Below are positions 36,459-44,480 of a stretch of DNA of 64,000 nt, piece by piece; position 1 is the first letter of the stretch, and each line of letters opens with the position of its first letter. Source of the DNA: Frateuria edaphi (GTDB taxonomy: Bacteria > Pseudomonadota > Gammaproteobacteria > Xanthomonadales > Rhodanobacteraceae). The notes beneath the pieces were generated by a model. That model was not told where the DNA came from and searched no databases. It was given only the letters and a program-made list of their open reading frames with translations. The translations under genes were made by a program, and so were the position numbers. The DNA is taken from positions 372,001-436,000 of the forward strand of contig NZ_CP088251.1 of assembly GCF_021117405.1 (NCBI RefSeq), given 5' to 3'.

Positions 36459-38300
36459 TCAGTCGAAAAGCAGGTTGATGACCACCAGCGTGGCCACCAG
36501 CATCGTCAGCGTCAGCGGTACGCCGACGCGCAGGAAATCCTTGCCGCGGTAACCGCCGGGGCCGGCCACCATCATCAGCGCCGGGTGGCCCGAGCTGAGC
36601 AGGAAGGTGTTGGACGAGGAGACGGCCACGATCAGGGCGTAGGCCGAGGGATTGCCGCCGGTGGCGACCGCCACGCTGATCGCGATCGGCACCATCATCA
36701 CCGTGGCGCCCACGTTGGACATCACCTGCGAGAACAGCAGGGTGAGCACCGCCAGGCAGGTCTGCAGCACCCACGGCGAGGCGCCGCCCAGCTTGTCGAG
36801 CACTTCCTGCGCCAGCCACGCGGCGGTGCCGGTGGCGTCCATCGACCAGCCCAGCGGGATCAGGCAGGCGGTCACGAAGATGGTCTTCCAGTTGACCGCC
36901 TTGTAGGCCTCGTCCATGTTGAGCACGCCGGTCAGCAGCATGCCGATCGCGCCGGTCATCATCGCCACCGAAAGATCCAGGTGGGTGAACAGCGCCAGGC
37001 ACTTGGCCAGCAGGAAGAAGCCGACCGCCTGCCAGATCTTGCCCGGGCGCTGCTCTTCCTTGGGGATGTCGGTGACGACGACCAGGTCCTTGTCCTCGGC
37101 GGCCAGCGCCAGGTCGCGCCAACTGGAGTGCAGCACCAGCGTGTCGCCCGCGCGCAGGCTCACGCCGCGCAGGTCATCGCGGAACACCTGCTCGCCGCGG
37201 TTCACCGCCAGCACCGAGATGCCGTAGCGCTTGCGCAGGCGCAGGTCGCCGACGCTCTGCTTGAGGAAGCGCGAGGACGGTGGCAGCACCGCCTCGGAAA
37301 TGCCCGCGCGCGTCGGGTTGAACAATTCGCCCAGCTGGCGCATGCGCGGCGACACCTTGCACAACTGGTTGTTGGCAAAGTGGTTGATCTCCTCGCGCGG
37401 CGCGAGCACGCCAAGCACCGAGCCGACCCAGATGACGTAGTCGACCGGCGGCGCCATGCGCGCGTCGTTGCCGCTCTTGATCGCCAGGATCAACGGCGCG
37501 CCATGCAACTGCTCGACCTCGCCGATGCTCATGCCGACCAGCGGGCTTTCGGCGGTAACGGTCAGCTCCGCGGTCTCGCCGCCGATGCCGTAGGTTTCGG
37601 CGAAGTAGCTCTCGGTGCGGCCAGGGGTGACCTTCAGCCGCTCGTCCTCACGCTCGGGCAGCAGCTTGCGGGTGAACAGCCAGAAGTAGGTAATGCCCAG
37701 CAGCGCCAGCACCAGGCCGACCGGCGTCACGCTGAAGAGGCCGAACTTCGGGATCGTGTGCGCGCCCGGCGGCAGGTTGGCGTTCGCGCTGGCGATCAGG
37801 TCGTTGAGGACGATCAGTGGCGAGTTGGCGATCAGCGTGGTGTTGGTCGCGGTCAGGATGCAGAAGCCCATCGGCAGCAGCAGCCGGGACATCGGCACGC
37901 CGGTGCGCGCGGACAGGCGGCTGGTCACCGGGATCATCAGGGCGGCCAGTGCCTGGCTCGGGATCACCGCGCTGAACAGGCTGGTGACCGAGTTGATCAC
38001 GACGCCCAGGCGCGATTCCTTGCCACGCGCCATGCGCATCACGAAGCTGGCGGTCAGCGAAAGCACGCCGGCGCGGTCGAGACCTGCGCCCATGATCATG
38101 ATCGCGATGATCGCGATCACCGCGTTGCCCGCGAAGCCGTTGAAGACGCGGTCGGAGGGGATCAGCCCGGTCAGGCCGATCACCACCACCACCAGCAGCG
38201 CCACCATGTCGGCGCGGATCCACTCCAGCACCAGCATCAGCATGGTGAAACCCACCAGCCCGAGTACCAGGATCATTTCGGGGGTGAGCGCAAGGGCCAC
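36459..38300 (-). CDS. SLC13/DASS-family anion permease with RCK-C domains
   Basis: Membrane transporter of 613 aa. About 10-12 membrane segments are split into two halves by a cytoplasmic insert (about 200-400) with two TrkA-C/RCK-C-like modules (VGMSIGEVEQLHGAPLI and GDLRLRKRYGISVLAVNRG). Substrate-site signatures include LTATNTTLIANSPLIV and SSSNTFLLSSGHPALM (SNT/SNS-type motifs of the divalent-anion:sodium symporter family). This architecture is that of the SAC1/SLT-like sulfate transporters, so sulfate uptake for CysDNC is a good hypothesis; other anions are possible. The GTG at 38300 is chosen because GGACG precedes it and it gives a short N-terminus; an ATG at 38276 is the alternative. 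Confidence 0.85.
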   Translation of the reverse strand: MALALTPEMILVLGLVGFTMLMLVLEWIRADMVALLVVVVIGLTGLIPSDRVFNGFAGNAVIAIIAIMIMGAGLDRAGVLSLTASFVMRMARGKESRLGVVINSVTSLFSAVIPSQALAALMIPVTSRLSARTGVPMSRLLLPMGFCILTATNTTLIANSPLIVLNDLIASANANLPPGAHTIPKFGLFSVTPVGLVLALLGITYFWLFTRKLLPEREDERLKVTPGRTESYFAETYGIGGETAELTVTAESPLVGMSIGEVEQLHGAPLILAIKSGNDARMAPPVDYVIWVGSVLGVLAPREEINHFANNQLCKVSPRMRQLGELFNPTRAGISEAVLPPSSRFLKQSVGDLRLRKRYGISVLAVNRGEQVFRDDLRGVSLRAGDTLVLHSSWRDLALAAEDKDLVVVTDIPKEEQRPGKIWQAVGFFLLAKCLALFTHLDLSVAMMTGAIGMLLTGVLNMDEAYKAVNWKTIFVTACLIPLGWSMDATGTAAWLAQEVLDKLGGASPWVLQTCLAVLTLLFSQVMSNVGATVMMVPIAISVAVATGGNPSAYALIVAVSSSNTFLLSSGHPALMMVAGPGGYRGKDFLRVGVPLTLTMLVATLVVINLLFD

Positions 38301-38451
38301 TAGCGAGCGTCCAGGTAGGGCTGGTGGTGGAAGCGGATGGGATTGTGCAGTGGAAGCCTCACGCGGCGGCGGCCCGTCCCTGTTTGCCGGCCAGTATAAG
38401 CGGGCCATCGCAGCGACTGGTGAAGCTCGGGGACTAAGGAAGGCGCTCTTG

Positions 38452-38596
38452 AACTCTGCCCCCTCCGGGGAGAGGGCAGGGTGAGGGGGCGGGGCTCGCG
38501 GGAGGAGCTGTTTTTGGTGGGAGCACCTTTCGGAAGCCTGGCGTCAGCAGCGCTCGAGGCAAGCGCAACCCCTCTCCCGGAGGGGAGAGGGAGCAA
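38452..38596. repeat. Dispersed GAGAGGG-type palindromic repeats, copy 2
   Basis: Two elements lie in the 382-bp gap 38301-38682: CCCCCTCCGGGGAGAGGG followed by GGGTGAGGGGGCGGGGCTCG (38459-38498), and CCCCTCTCCCGGAGGGGAGAG (38569-38589, about). They match copies 1 and 3. No gene or terminator was recognised in this gap. Confidence 0.6.
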
Positions 38597-38682
38597 AGCA
38601 CTGGACTGGGGCCAGTGCGTCCTTTGCCTATAACGGCCTTCCAGGCCGACCGACCTCGCCCGCAGGAAGCGGAAGCACCAGC

Positions 38683-39390
38683 TCAAACCCTGCGGTAAAG
38701 CAGATCCCACACTCCGTGCCCGAGCTTCAACCCGCGCCGCTCGAAGTGTGTCTCGATGCGCCAGGCCGGTTTCTCGGCGTACAGGCCCGGCGCGATGGCG
38801 TTGCGCCAGGCAGGCGCGGCTTCCATCACTTCCAGCATGTGCTCGGCATAGGGTTGCCAGTCGGTGGCCAGGTGCAGCAGGCCGCCGGGCGCCATGCGCG
38901 AGGCGAGCAGCGCGACGAATTCCGGCTGCACGATGCGGCGTTTGTTGTGGCGCTTCTTGTGCCAGGGATCCGGGAACCAGATGCGTGCCTCGGCGAGGGT
39001 CTCCGGCGCGATCTCATGCTCGAGCACCTCCACCGCGTCGTGCTTGTAGAGATGCACGTTGCCGGCTTCGCGCGCGGCCAGCGCGTTCATCAGCCGGCCG
39101 ACGCCGGGACCGTGCACTTCCACGCCGATGTAGTCGCGCACCGGATCGTGTTCGCTCGCCCAGGCCAGGGCCTCGCCATTGCCGAAGCCGATCTCCAGCA
39201 CGCGCGGCGCGACACGGCCGAAGCGCGCATCGAAGTCCTGGACCGCCGCGGTGTAGTCGATGCCGAAGCGCGCCCAGTGGGCGTCGAACGCGCGCTGCTG
39301 CGCGGGTGTCATGCGGCCCTCGCGCAGCACGAAGCTGCGGATGCGACGCAGGTAAGGGGAGCTATGGGGATGTTCGGGCTGGTCGTTCAC
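38683..39390 (-). CDS. trmB: tRNA (guanine-N7-)-methyltransferase
   Basis: SAM-dependent enzyme forming 7-methylguanosine at position 46 of tRNAs. The 235-aa protein has the SAM motif [25 protein letters not shown], the catalytic-region signature [17 protein letters not shown] and the C-terminal [17 protein letters not shown]. The length is normal for proteobacteria. It marks the return to housekeeping genes after the polysaccharide region and has no evident functional link with it. Confidence 0.96.
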   Translation of the reverse strand: MNDQPEHPHSSPYLRRIRSFVLREGRMTPAQQRAFDAHWARFGIDYTAAVQDFDARFGRVAPRVLEIGFGNGEALAWASEHDPVRDYIGVEVHGPGVGRLMNALAAREAGNVHLYKHDAVEVLEHEIAPETLAEARIWFPDPWHKKRHNKRRIVQPEFVALLASRMAPGGLLHLATDWQPYAEHMLEVMEAAPAWRNAIAPGLYAEKPAWRIETHFERRGLKLGHGVWDLLYRRV

Positions 39391-39483
39391 GGCGTGCGCC
39401 TGGGGTGCGATGGCATGACGACGGGCGCGCCATGCCGCGGGGGCGCATTGTAGCGGCGGCGCCGCGAGGGCGCCGCCTGGAGG

Positions 39484-41736
39484 TCAGTGTTGCGGGTCGA
39501 AGCGGCGTGCCGATTCGTGTCGCGGACGTGCCGCCGGGGCCTGCGAGCGTGGGGCTGGCGCCTGCTGCGGCGCCGGGGCGGACTCGCGTTGCATGGGAGC
39601 CGCATGCGGTACCGGCCGCATCTGGCGGAACTCCGGCGGCCGCTGGTATTGCTGCGGCGGCGGAGTCGCGCGGGCGCGCGGCTGGGCATCGAAGTCCGGC
39701 CGGCGCATGTTCGCAGGCTGGCTCGGGCGGTCGTTGCCGCGGAAGGCCGGCCCACGTTGCATGGTCTGCCGGGGCGCGATCCGTGCGTCGTCGGGCGCGC
39801 GCTGCAGGCGCGGGCCCGCATCCATGTCCGGCCGGCGCACCGGCGCACGCGGCGCATCGTTGCGCTCGAAGCGCGGCACCTGCGGCAGCGTCTTCGCGGT
39901 GCGTGCAGCCCGTTCGCGATCGGCTTCGGCCGTGGAGATGAAGCTCACTCCGGGACGCGGTTCGGCGGGCTGCCGGGACGCATGCGTCCGCACGAAGCGG
40001 GCCGAGCGCAGTTCGCCCGGACGCAGCGGGGCTTCGCGCGGCGCCATGCGCGCGGGGACATTCACGCTGCGGACCGCTCGCGCGTCGTCGCTGCGGACGT
40101 CCCTTGCGCCGATCCGATCGCCGCGTGCGTCGTCGCGGACCGGCGCGCGGTGCACGTCCGGCGCCGTGTCGGCGCGCCCGGCCGGCGCGATGTGCGCGAT
40201 CGCAGGCAGCGTGTCGCCGCGCGGCCGCAGCAAGCGCACGTGGGAGGGCGGGGCCGTGCGCGGACGGGTGGCGTCGATGCGGTCGGCCACACGCTCCACG
40301 CGGGGCGCATGCCGGGCCACCACTTCGCGACGGAAACCCTGTGCCGGCAGCGGTGGCGCCTTGGTTCCGCGCGGCGGCGCGAAGCTGTGCGGGGTCGGTT
40401 TCGGCGTGGCGTTGCGGGTCAGCAGCCGGGCGCCGGCGAGCTTGTCCGGGTCGATCTTCAGCCGATGGCGCTGCACGCGGTCGGCGCCGGCGAAATTGCG
40501 CCCCGGGACCGCGGTGAAGCCGCGCGGCCCGTGCCCATGCAGCGCCCGTACCGGCGGCGCGATGCCGCGGTGCCAGTCGCGGTAGCGGCGATCGACGCGG
40601 TTGACGATCACCGTGTTGTGCACGTGGATGTTGGTCACGTTGACCTGGGTGTAGTAGCGGCGGCTGCCGCGGTACCACGGGTCGTAGACGTCGCCCGGGC
40701 CGAGCGGGTACCAGCCGACCGGCGCGTCGCCCACCGACACGCGCCAGTGGTTGCCACCGACGAAGGCGACCAGCGCCGGCGCATATACCGGGCGCCAGCC
40801 GATCGGGCCGGGCACCCAGCACCAGCCGCGGCTGCGCCAGGCCCAGCGGCCGTAGTGGTAAGGCGCGAAGCCCCAGGGCGCGTCATCCACCCAGGTCCAG
40901 CCCCACGGGCCGACATAGGCCCAGTGACCGTTACGGTACGGCGCCCAGCCGGCGTCGACCTGCGCCGGGTACCAGACCTGTCCGTACTCGGGGTCGCTGC
41001 GCCAGTCGCCGTAGCGATCCAGGTCCTGGTAGCCGATCACGTCCTCGGACACGTAGCGGCGCGACTCGGAGTCGGCGTACCGGCGGCTGCGTTCGTCGCT
41101 CCATGCATCGAAGTCGTCGCCACCGGCGGCGTCTTCGACGTCCACGTCGGCCAGCGTGGAGTCGGCGAAGCGGTAGCTGCGACCGGCGATCACCAGCCGT
41201 TGCGCGTCGTTCTCGCCGTACACCGTGGCGCTGCCGTCGAACGCGGTGACACGCGTGCCCTGACCTTCGCGATCGACATCCACGCGGTAGCTGCCCGGGT
41301 GATCGACCACCAGCGCCACGGTCGGGGTGTCGATCTCGTAGCTTTGGCCCTCGCCGAGCCGGCGCACGGTGAGGTTGAGCGTGCCTTGGGTCAGCTCCAG
41401 CTGCGCGAGTTGGTCGTCCAGCTGCAGGAATCCGACGTCGGTGTTGCCGTCCAGGCGGACCGCGGCGCCATCCAGTTCCAGCTCGGCACGCGCGCCGTTG
41501 CTGCTGGAAAGCTTGTCGCCGGTGGTCAGCGGACGGTTGATCCCGGCATCGCCCCAGTCCTGCGCGCCCGATGGCAGCAGGCCGACGTCGCCCTCCAGGT
41601 AGGACAGGCGCGCGACCCGGTCGGGTGGATCGCCGGCGTCGTCGGTCGCCTGCGCGTGCAGGACTCCGGCGCCGCACAGCAGCAGGGTGGCGGCGCAGGA
41701 GCGCCAGAACAGCTGCAGTCTCGAGAGTGCACGCAT
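39484..41736 (-). CDS. Exported FecR/DUF6600-domain protein with disordered tail
   Basis: Product of 750 aa. The signal peptide spans about 1-30 (LLLCGAGVLHAQA). A FecR-like beta domain covers about 42-190 (YLEGDVGLL, LTTGDKLSSSNGARAEL, VDHPGSYRVD). Next come aromatic repeats of the DUF6600 type at about 255-345 (YRNGHWAYVGPWGWTWVDD, YHYGRWAWR, WCWVPGPIGW). Residues about 400-750 are very rich in Pro, Arg, Ala and Gln and look disordered and basic. GGAGG precedes the ATG at 41736. The family is widespread in Xanthomonadales and its function is unknown. No TonB receptor or sigma factor is adjacent, so classic FecIR signalling is unlikely. Confidence 0.8.
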   Translation of the reverse strand: MRALSRLQLFWRSCAATLLLCGAGVLHAQATDDAGDPPDRVARLSYLEGDVGLLPSGAQDWGDAGINRPLTTGDKLSSSNGARAELELDGAAVRLDGNTDVGFLQLDDQLAQLELTQGTLNLTVRRLGEGQSYEIDTPTVALVVDHPGSYRVDVDREGQGTRVTAFDGSATVYGENDAQRLVIAGRSYRFADSTLADVDVEDAAGGDDFDAWSDERSRRYADSESRRYVSEDVIGYQDLDRYGDWRSDPEYGQVWYPAQVDAGWAPYRNGHWAYVGPWGWTWVDDAPWGFAPYHYGRWAWRSRGWCWVPGPIGWRPVYAPALVAFVGGNHWRVSVGDAPVGWYPLGPGDVYDPWYRGSRRYYTQVNVTNIHVHNTVIVNRVDRRYRDWHRGIAPPVRALHGHGPRGFTAVPGRNFAGADRVQRHRLKIDPDKLAGARLLTRNATPKPTPHSFAPPRGTKAPPLPAQGFRREVVARHAPRVERVADRIDATRPRTAPPSHVRLLRPRGDTLPAIAHIAPAGRADTAPDVHRAPVRDDARGDRIGARDVRSDDARAVRSVNVPARMAPREAPLRPGELRSARFVRTHASRQPAEPRPGVSFISTAEADRERAARTAKTLPQVPRFERNDAPRAPVRRPDMDAGPRLQRAPDDARIAPRQTMQRGPAFRGNDRPSQPANMRRPDFDAQPRARATPPPQQYQRPPEFRQMRPVPHAAPMQRESAPAPQQAPAPRSQAPAARPRHESARRFDPQH

Positions 41737-41953
41737 GGGTTTTCCCTCCGTCGTGTACGCGCCATGGAAACGGCTGGCGTCACGAGGCGATGACCGATTA
41801 TGGGCTGGCGATTCACCGGACAATGCATCGGGTCGCCAACGGTTCAGCCGGCCGCCATGTGCGGTTCATGCGCCATGCGGGTAGCGCGCCTGCCCCGACG
41901 CGTCCGCGCCCGTTCCCCAACTCCCGCCTCCCGGGTTACCATCGGCGGCGAAC

Positions 41954-42027
41954 GCGGGTGTAGCTCAATGGTAGAGCTGTAGCTTCCCAAGCTACTGACG
42001 AGGGTTCGATTCCCTTCACCCGCTCCA
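41954..42027 (+). tRNA. tRNA-Gly (anticodon CCC)
   Basis: Cloverleaf seen by eye. The acceptor GCGGGTG pairs with CACCCGC, the D-arm is TAGCTCAATGGTAGAGC, the anticodon stem GTAGC/GCTAC encloses the loop TTCCCAA (anticodon CCC), and the T-loop is GTTCGAT within AGGGTTCGATTCCCT. Discriminator T is followed by an encoded CCA at 42025-42027. It would read the GGG glycine codon. Confidence 0.96.
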
Positions 42028-42128
42028 GCCTGCACGCAGCCCGTCCGCCTGGTCGGGCTGTTTTCACTTCCCCTTGAGGGGACGCGCCGCCACGCTTTCC
42101 GGCCTTCCCGACACCCATCCGTGCAGCG

Positions 42129-42620
42129 ATGACAGACGTGATCACCCTCGGTTGGCGGGAACGCCTGGCTCTGCCCCAGTTGGGCATCGACGTGCTCAAG
42201 GCCAAGCTCGATACCGGCGCCCGTTCCAGTTCGTTGCACGTGGATACGCTCGAGGCGCACGATCGCGGCGGCGCCACCTGGTTGCGGTTCTCGCTCACCC
42301 TCGGGCGGCGTCATCCGCGCGTCGTGCAGTGCGAGGCCCAGGCGCTGGGCCGGCGCGTCGTGACCGACACCGGCGGGCACGGCACCGAGCGCTGGTTCGT
42401 GCGCACCGACGTGTCGCTGGCCGGCGCGTGCTACCCGATCGAGGTCAGCCTCACCGACCGCCGGCACATGCTGTTCCCGATGTTGCTGGGCCGCAGTGCG
42501 TTGCTCGGGCGCTTTGCGGTCGATCCCTCGCTTTCCTATACCCAGCCGCGCCCGCAACCGGCCTTCGCCGAAGCGGTGGCGCGGGTCGCCCACGAACGTC
42601 ACCACGGTCAGCTTCCATGA
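42129..42620 (+). CDS. Retropepsin-like protease of the RimB / ATP-dependent zinc protease family
   Basis: Product of 163 aa. [13 protein letters not shown] holds the D-T-G of a single-domain retropepsin-like fold, as in the family long labelled 'putative ATP-dependent zinc protease' that is encoded next to rimK. In Pseudomonas the RimA/B/K system controls glutamylation of ribosomal protein S6; RimB is reported to trim the modification. It overlaps rimK by 4 bp (ATGA), strongly supporting a joint function. There is no signal peptide. Confidence 0.85.
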   Translation: MTDVITLGWRERLALPQLGIDVLKAKLDTGARSSSLHVDTLEAHDRGGATWLRFSLTLGRRHPRVVQCEAQALGRRVVTDTGGHGTERWFVRTDVSLAGACYPIEVSLTDRRHMLFPMLLGRSALLGRFAVDPSLSYTQPRPQPAFAEAVARVAHERHHGQLP

Positions 42621-43495
42621 AGATCGCGATCCTCTCGCGCAATACGCGGCTGTATTCGACCCGCCGGCTGGTCGAGGCCGCGCGCGAACGCAACCACGTG
42701 GTGCGCGTACTCGACCCGCTGCGCTGCTACGTGCGCATCGCGCCGAACAACGTGTCCATCCGCTACAAGGGCAAGGCGTTGCGGGACATCGATGCGGTGA
42801 TCCCGCGCATCGGCACCACCACCACCTTCTACGGCACGGCGGTACTGCGCCAGCTGGAGATGATGGGCGTGTACACGCCCAATTCCTCCGACGCGGTGCT
42901 GCGCGCGCGCGACAAGCTGCGCGCCCTGCAGATCCTCGCCTCGCACGGGCTGGACATGCCGGTGACCGTGTTCGGCGACAACCCCGACGACACCAACGAC
43001 GTGCTGGCGATGCTCGGCGAGCCGCCGCACGTCATCAAGCTCAACGAGGGCAGCCAGGGCACCGGCGTGGTGCTGGCCGAGAAGCGCAGCGCCTCGCAGA
43101 GCGTGATCGAGGCCTTCCGCGGCCTGTACGCCAACTTCCTGGTGCAGGAGTTCATCGCAGAGGCCAAGGGCAGCGACCTGCGCTGCTTCGTGGTCGGCAA
43201 GAAGGTGATCGCCGCGATGCAGCGCGAGGCAAGCCCTGGCGACTTCCGCGCCAACCTGCATCGGGGCGGCAGTGCGGTGAAGGCCACCCTGAGCGCGGAG
43301 GAAAAGCGCATCGCCATCCGCGCCGCCGGCGCGCTGGGCCTGGGAATCGCCGGCGTGGACCTGCTGCGTTCGGATCGCGGCCCGCTGCTGCTGGAGGTCA
43401 ATGCCTCGCCCGGGCTGGAAGGGATCGAGACGGCCACCGGGGTGGATGTCTCCGGCCACATCATCCGCCACCTGGAAGAGCAGGCGGGCGGCTGA
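42617..43495 (+). CDS. rimK: Ribosomal protein S6--L-glutamate ligase
   Basis: ATP-grasp ligase of 292 aa that adds glutamate to the C-terminus of ribosomal protein S6. Signatures are the N-terminal [52 protein letters not shown] (ATP loop), [17 protein letters not shown] and the metal-binding [15 protein letters not shown]. The length is typical. The start codon overlaps the stop of the RimB-like gene. It belongs to a different ATP-grasp branch from the two TupA-like proteins in this window. Confidence 0.95.
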   Translation: MKIAILSRNTRLYSTRRLVEAARERNHVVRVLDPLRCYVRIAPNNVSIRYKGKALRDIDAVIPRIGTTTTFYGTAVLRQLEMMGVYTPNSSDAVLRARDKLRALQILASHGLDMPVTVFGDNPDDTNDVLAMLGEPPHVIKLNEGSQGTGVVLAEKRSASQSVIEAFRGLYANFLVQEFIAEAKGSDLRCFVVGKKVIAAMQREASPGDFRANLHRGGSAVKATLSAEEKRIAIRAAGALGLGIAGVDLLRSDRGPLLLEVNASPGLEGIETATGVDVSGHIIRHLEEQAGG

Positions 43496-43540
43496 GCTTT
43501 CCTTCACGCGAACTGCACTAGAACGGGCGTGCAGACACGT

Positions 43541-43598
43541 CCGTTAACGGCCGTGTGAGACGCGGTTAACCGCACCGTAACCGCCCGGGCCCTATAAA
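43541..43598 (+). promoter_or_regulatory. Paired GTTAAC palindromes and -10-like box before the two-component genes
   Basis: CCGTTAACGG (43541-43550) and GCGGTTAACCGC (43562-43573) are perfect palindromes whose centres are 22 bp apart, two helical turns. CCGTAACC follows at 43575-43582, then TATAAA at 43593-43598. The layout looks like an operator array just upstream of a promoter for the response regulator operon. No good -35 hexamer is present, as is usual for activator-dependent promoters. Confidence 0.5.
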
Positions 43599-43670
43599 GG
43601 CTCCACTGCAATGTGCTGGCGGCGACCGCCTGGTCGAAGCCGGCAGATTCGGTATCGGGGCAGTAAGCTT

Positions 43671-43770
43671 GGGCCCAGGTGCGGCGACGATGAGTCGGGC
43701 ATCTGGGCCTTTTTATTGGCCGCGGCTCGGAAAGAGCCGGCTACCCGTAAGGCAAGCTTGTTAAGCTTGC
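43671..43770 (+). other. Structured leader with terminator-like hairpin
   Basis: Hairpin 1 pairs GGCCCAGGTGC (43671-43681) with GCATCTGGGCC (43698-43708) and is followed by TTTTT, a terminator shape. Hairpin 2 is CGGCTC-GGAAA-GAGCCG (43722-43738). Hairpin 3 is GCAAGCTTGTTAAGCTTGC (43752-43770), an 8-bp stem with a GTT loop. They lie between the candidate promoter (43593) and the response regulator start (43794), so attenuation or a short RNA is possible. No known riboswitch class was recognised. Confidence 0.5.
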
Positions 43771-43793
43771 TCCCTTGGCCTCTGGAGTGGCGC

Positions 43794-44480
43794 ATGCGTG
43801 TCCTTGTGATCGAAGACAACAGCGATATCGCGACGAATATCGGTGATTACCTCGAGGATCGCGGCCACGTGGTCGATTTCGCCGGCGACGGCGTGACCGG
43901 CCTGCACCTGGCCGTGGTGCACGACTTCGACGTGATCGTGCTCGACCTCACGCTGCCGGGCATGGACGGCCTGGACGTGGCCCGCAAGCTGCGCCACGAG
44001 GCGCACAAGCAGACGCCCGTCCTGATGCTGACCGCGCGCGACGCGCTGGAGCAGAAGCTCACCGGCTTCGAGTCCGGCGCCGACGACTACATGACCAAGC
44101 CGTTCGCGCTGCAGGAATTGGCCGCGCGGCTGGAAGTGCTGGCGCGCCGCGGCAAGGGTCCGCAGAGCCGCGTGCTGAAGGTCGCCGACCTCACCTACAA
44201 CCTGGACACCCTCACCGTCAGCCGCGACGGCAAGTCGATCCAGTTGAATCCGATCGGCCTGAAACTCCTGCAGGCGCTGATGGAAGCCAGTCCGTCGGTA
44301 GTCACCCGCCAGGACCTGGAACAGCGCGTGTGGGGTGAGGAGTTGCCCGACAGCGACTCCCTGCGCGTGCACATCCATGGCCTGCGCGCGGCAATCGACA
44401 AGCCGTTCGACAAGCCGCTGATCCACACGCGCCACGGCATCGGTTACCGCATGGTCGAGCCGGATGCTGTCCAGGCGTAA
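43794..44480 (+). CDS. OmpR-family response regulator
   Basis: Product of 228 aa. The receiver domain carries the acidic pocket IEDN, the phospho-acceptor Asp51 in VIVLDLTLPGMDG, Thr in LMLTAR and Lys in DYMTKPF. The C-terminal winged helix (about 130-225) ends RTRHG-type THTRHGIGYRMV, as in OmpR/PhoP regulators. GGAG lies 6 bp before the ATG. It overlaps the sensor kinase gene by 17 bp. The regulon is unknown; the GTTAAC palindromes upstream may be an autoregulatory site. Confidence 0.93.
   Translation: MRVLVIEDNSDIATNIGDYLEDRGHVVDFAGDGVTGLHLAVVHDFDVIVLDLTLPGMDGLDVARKLRHEAHKQTPVLMLTARDALEQKLTGFESGADDYMTKPFALQELAARLEVLARRGKGPQSRVLKVADLTYNLDTLTVSRDGKSIQLNPIGLKLLQALMEASPSVVTRQDLEQRVWGEELPDSDSLRVHIHGLRAAIDKPFDKPLIHTRHGIGYRMVEPDAVQA

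Noticed and set aside
39487-41793. Plus-strand frame of 768 codons opposite the DUF6600 protein
   Set aside because: The minus-strand frame has a signal peptide, FecR-like domain and ribosome binding site; the plus frame has none and is Arg/Val-rich throughout.
43605-43793. Known riboswitch (such as GEMM cyclic-di-GMP type) before the response regulator
   Set aside because: The conserved core words of the classes I could compare are missing. Only generic hairpins are present.
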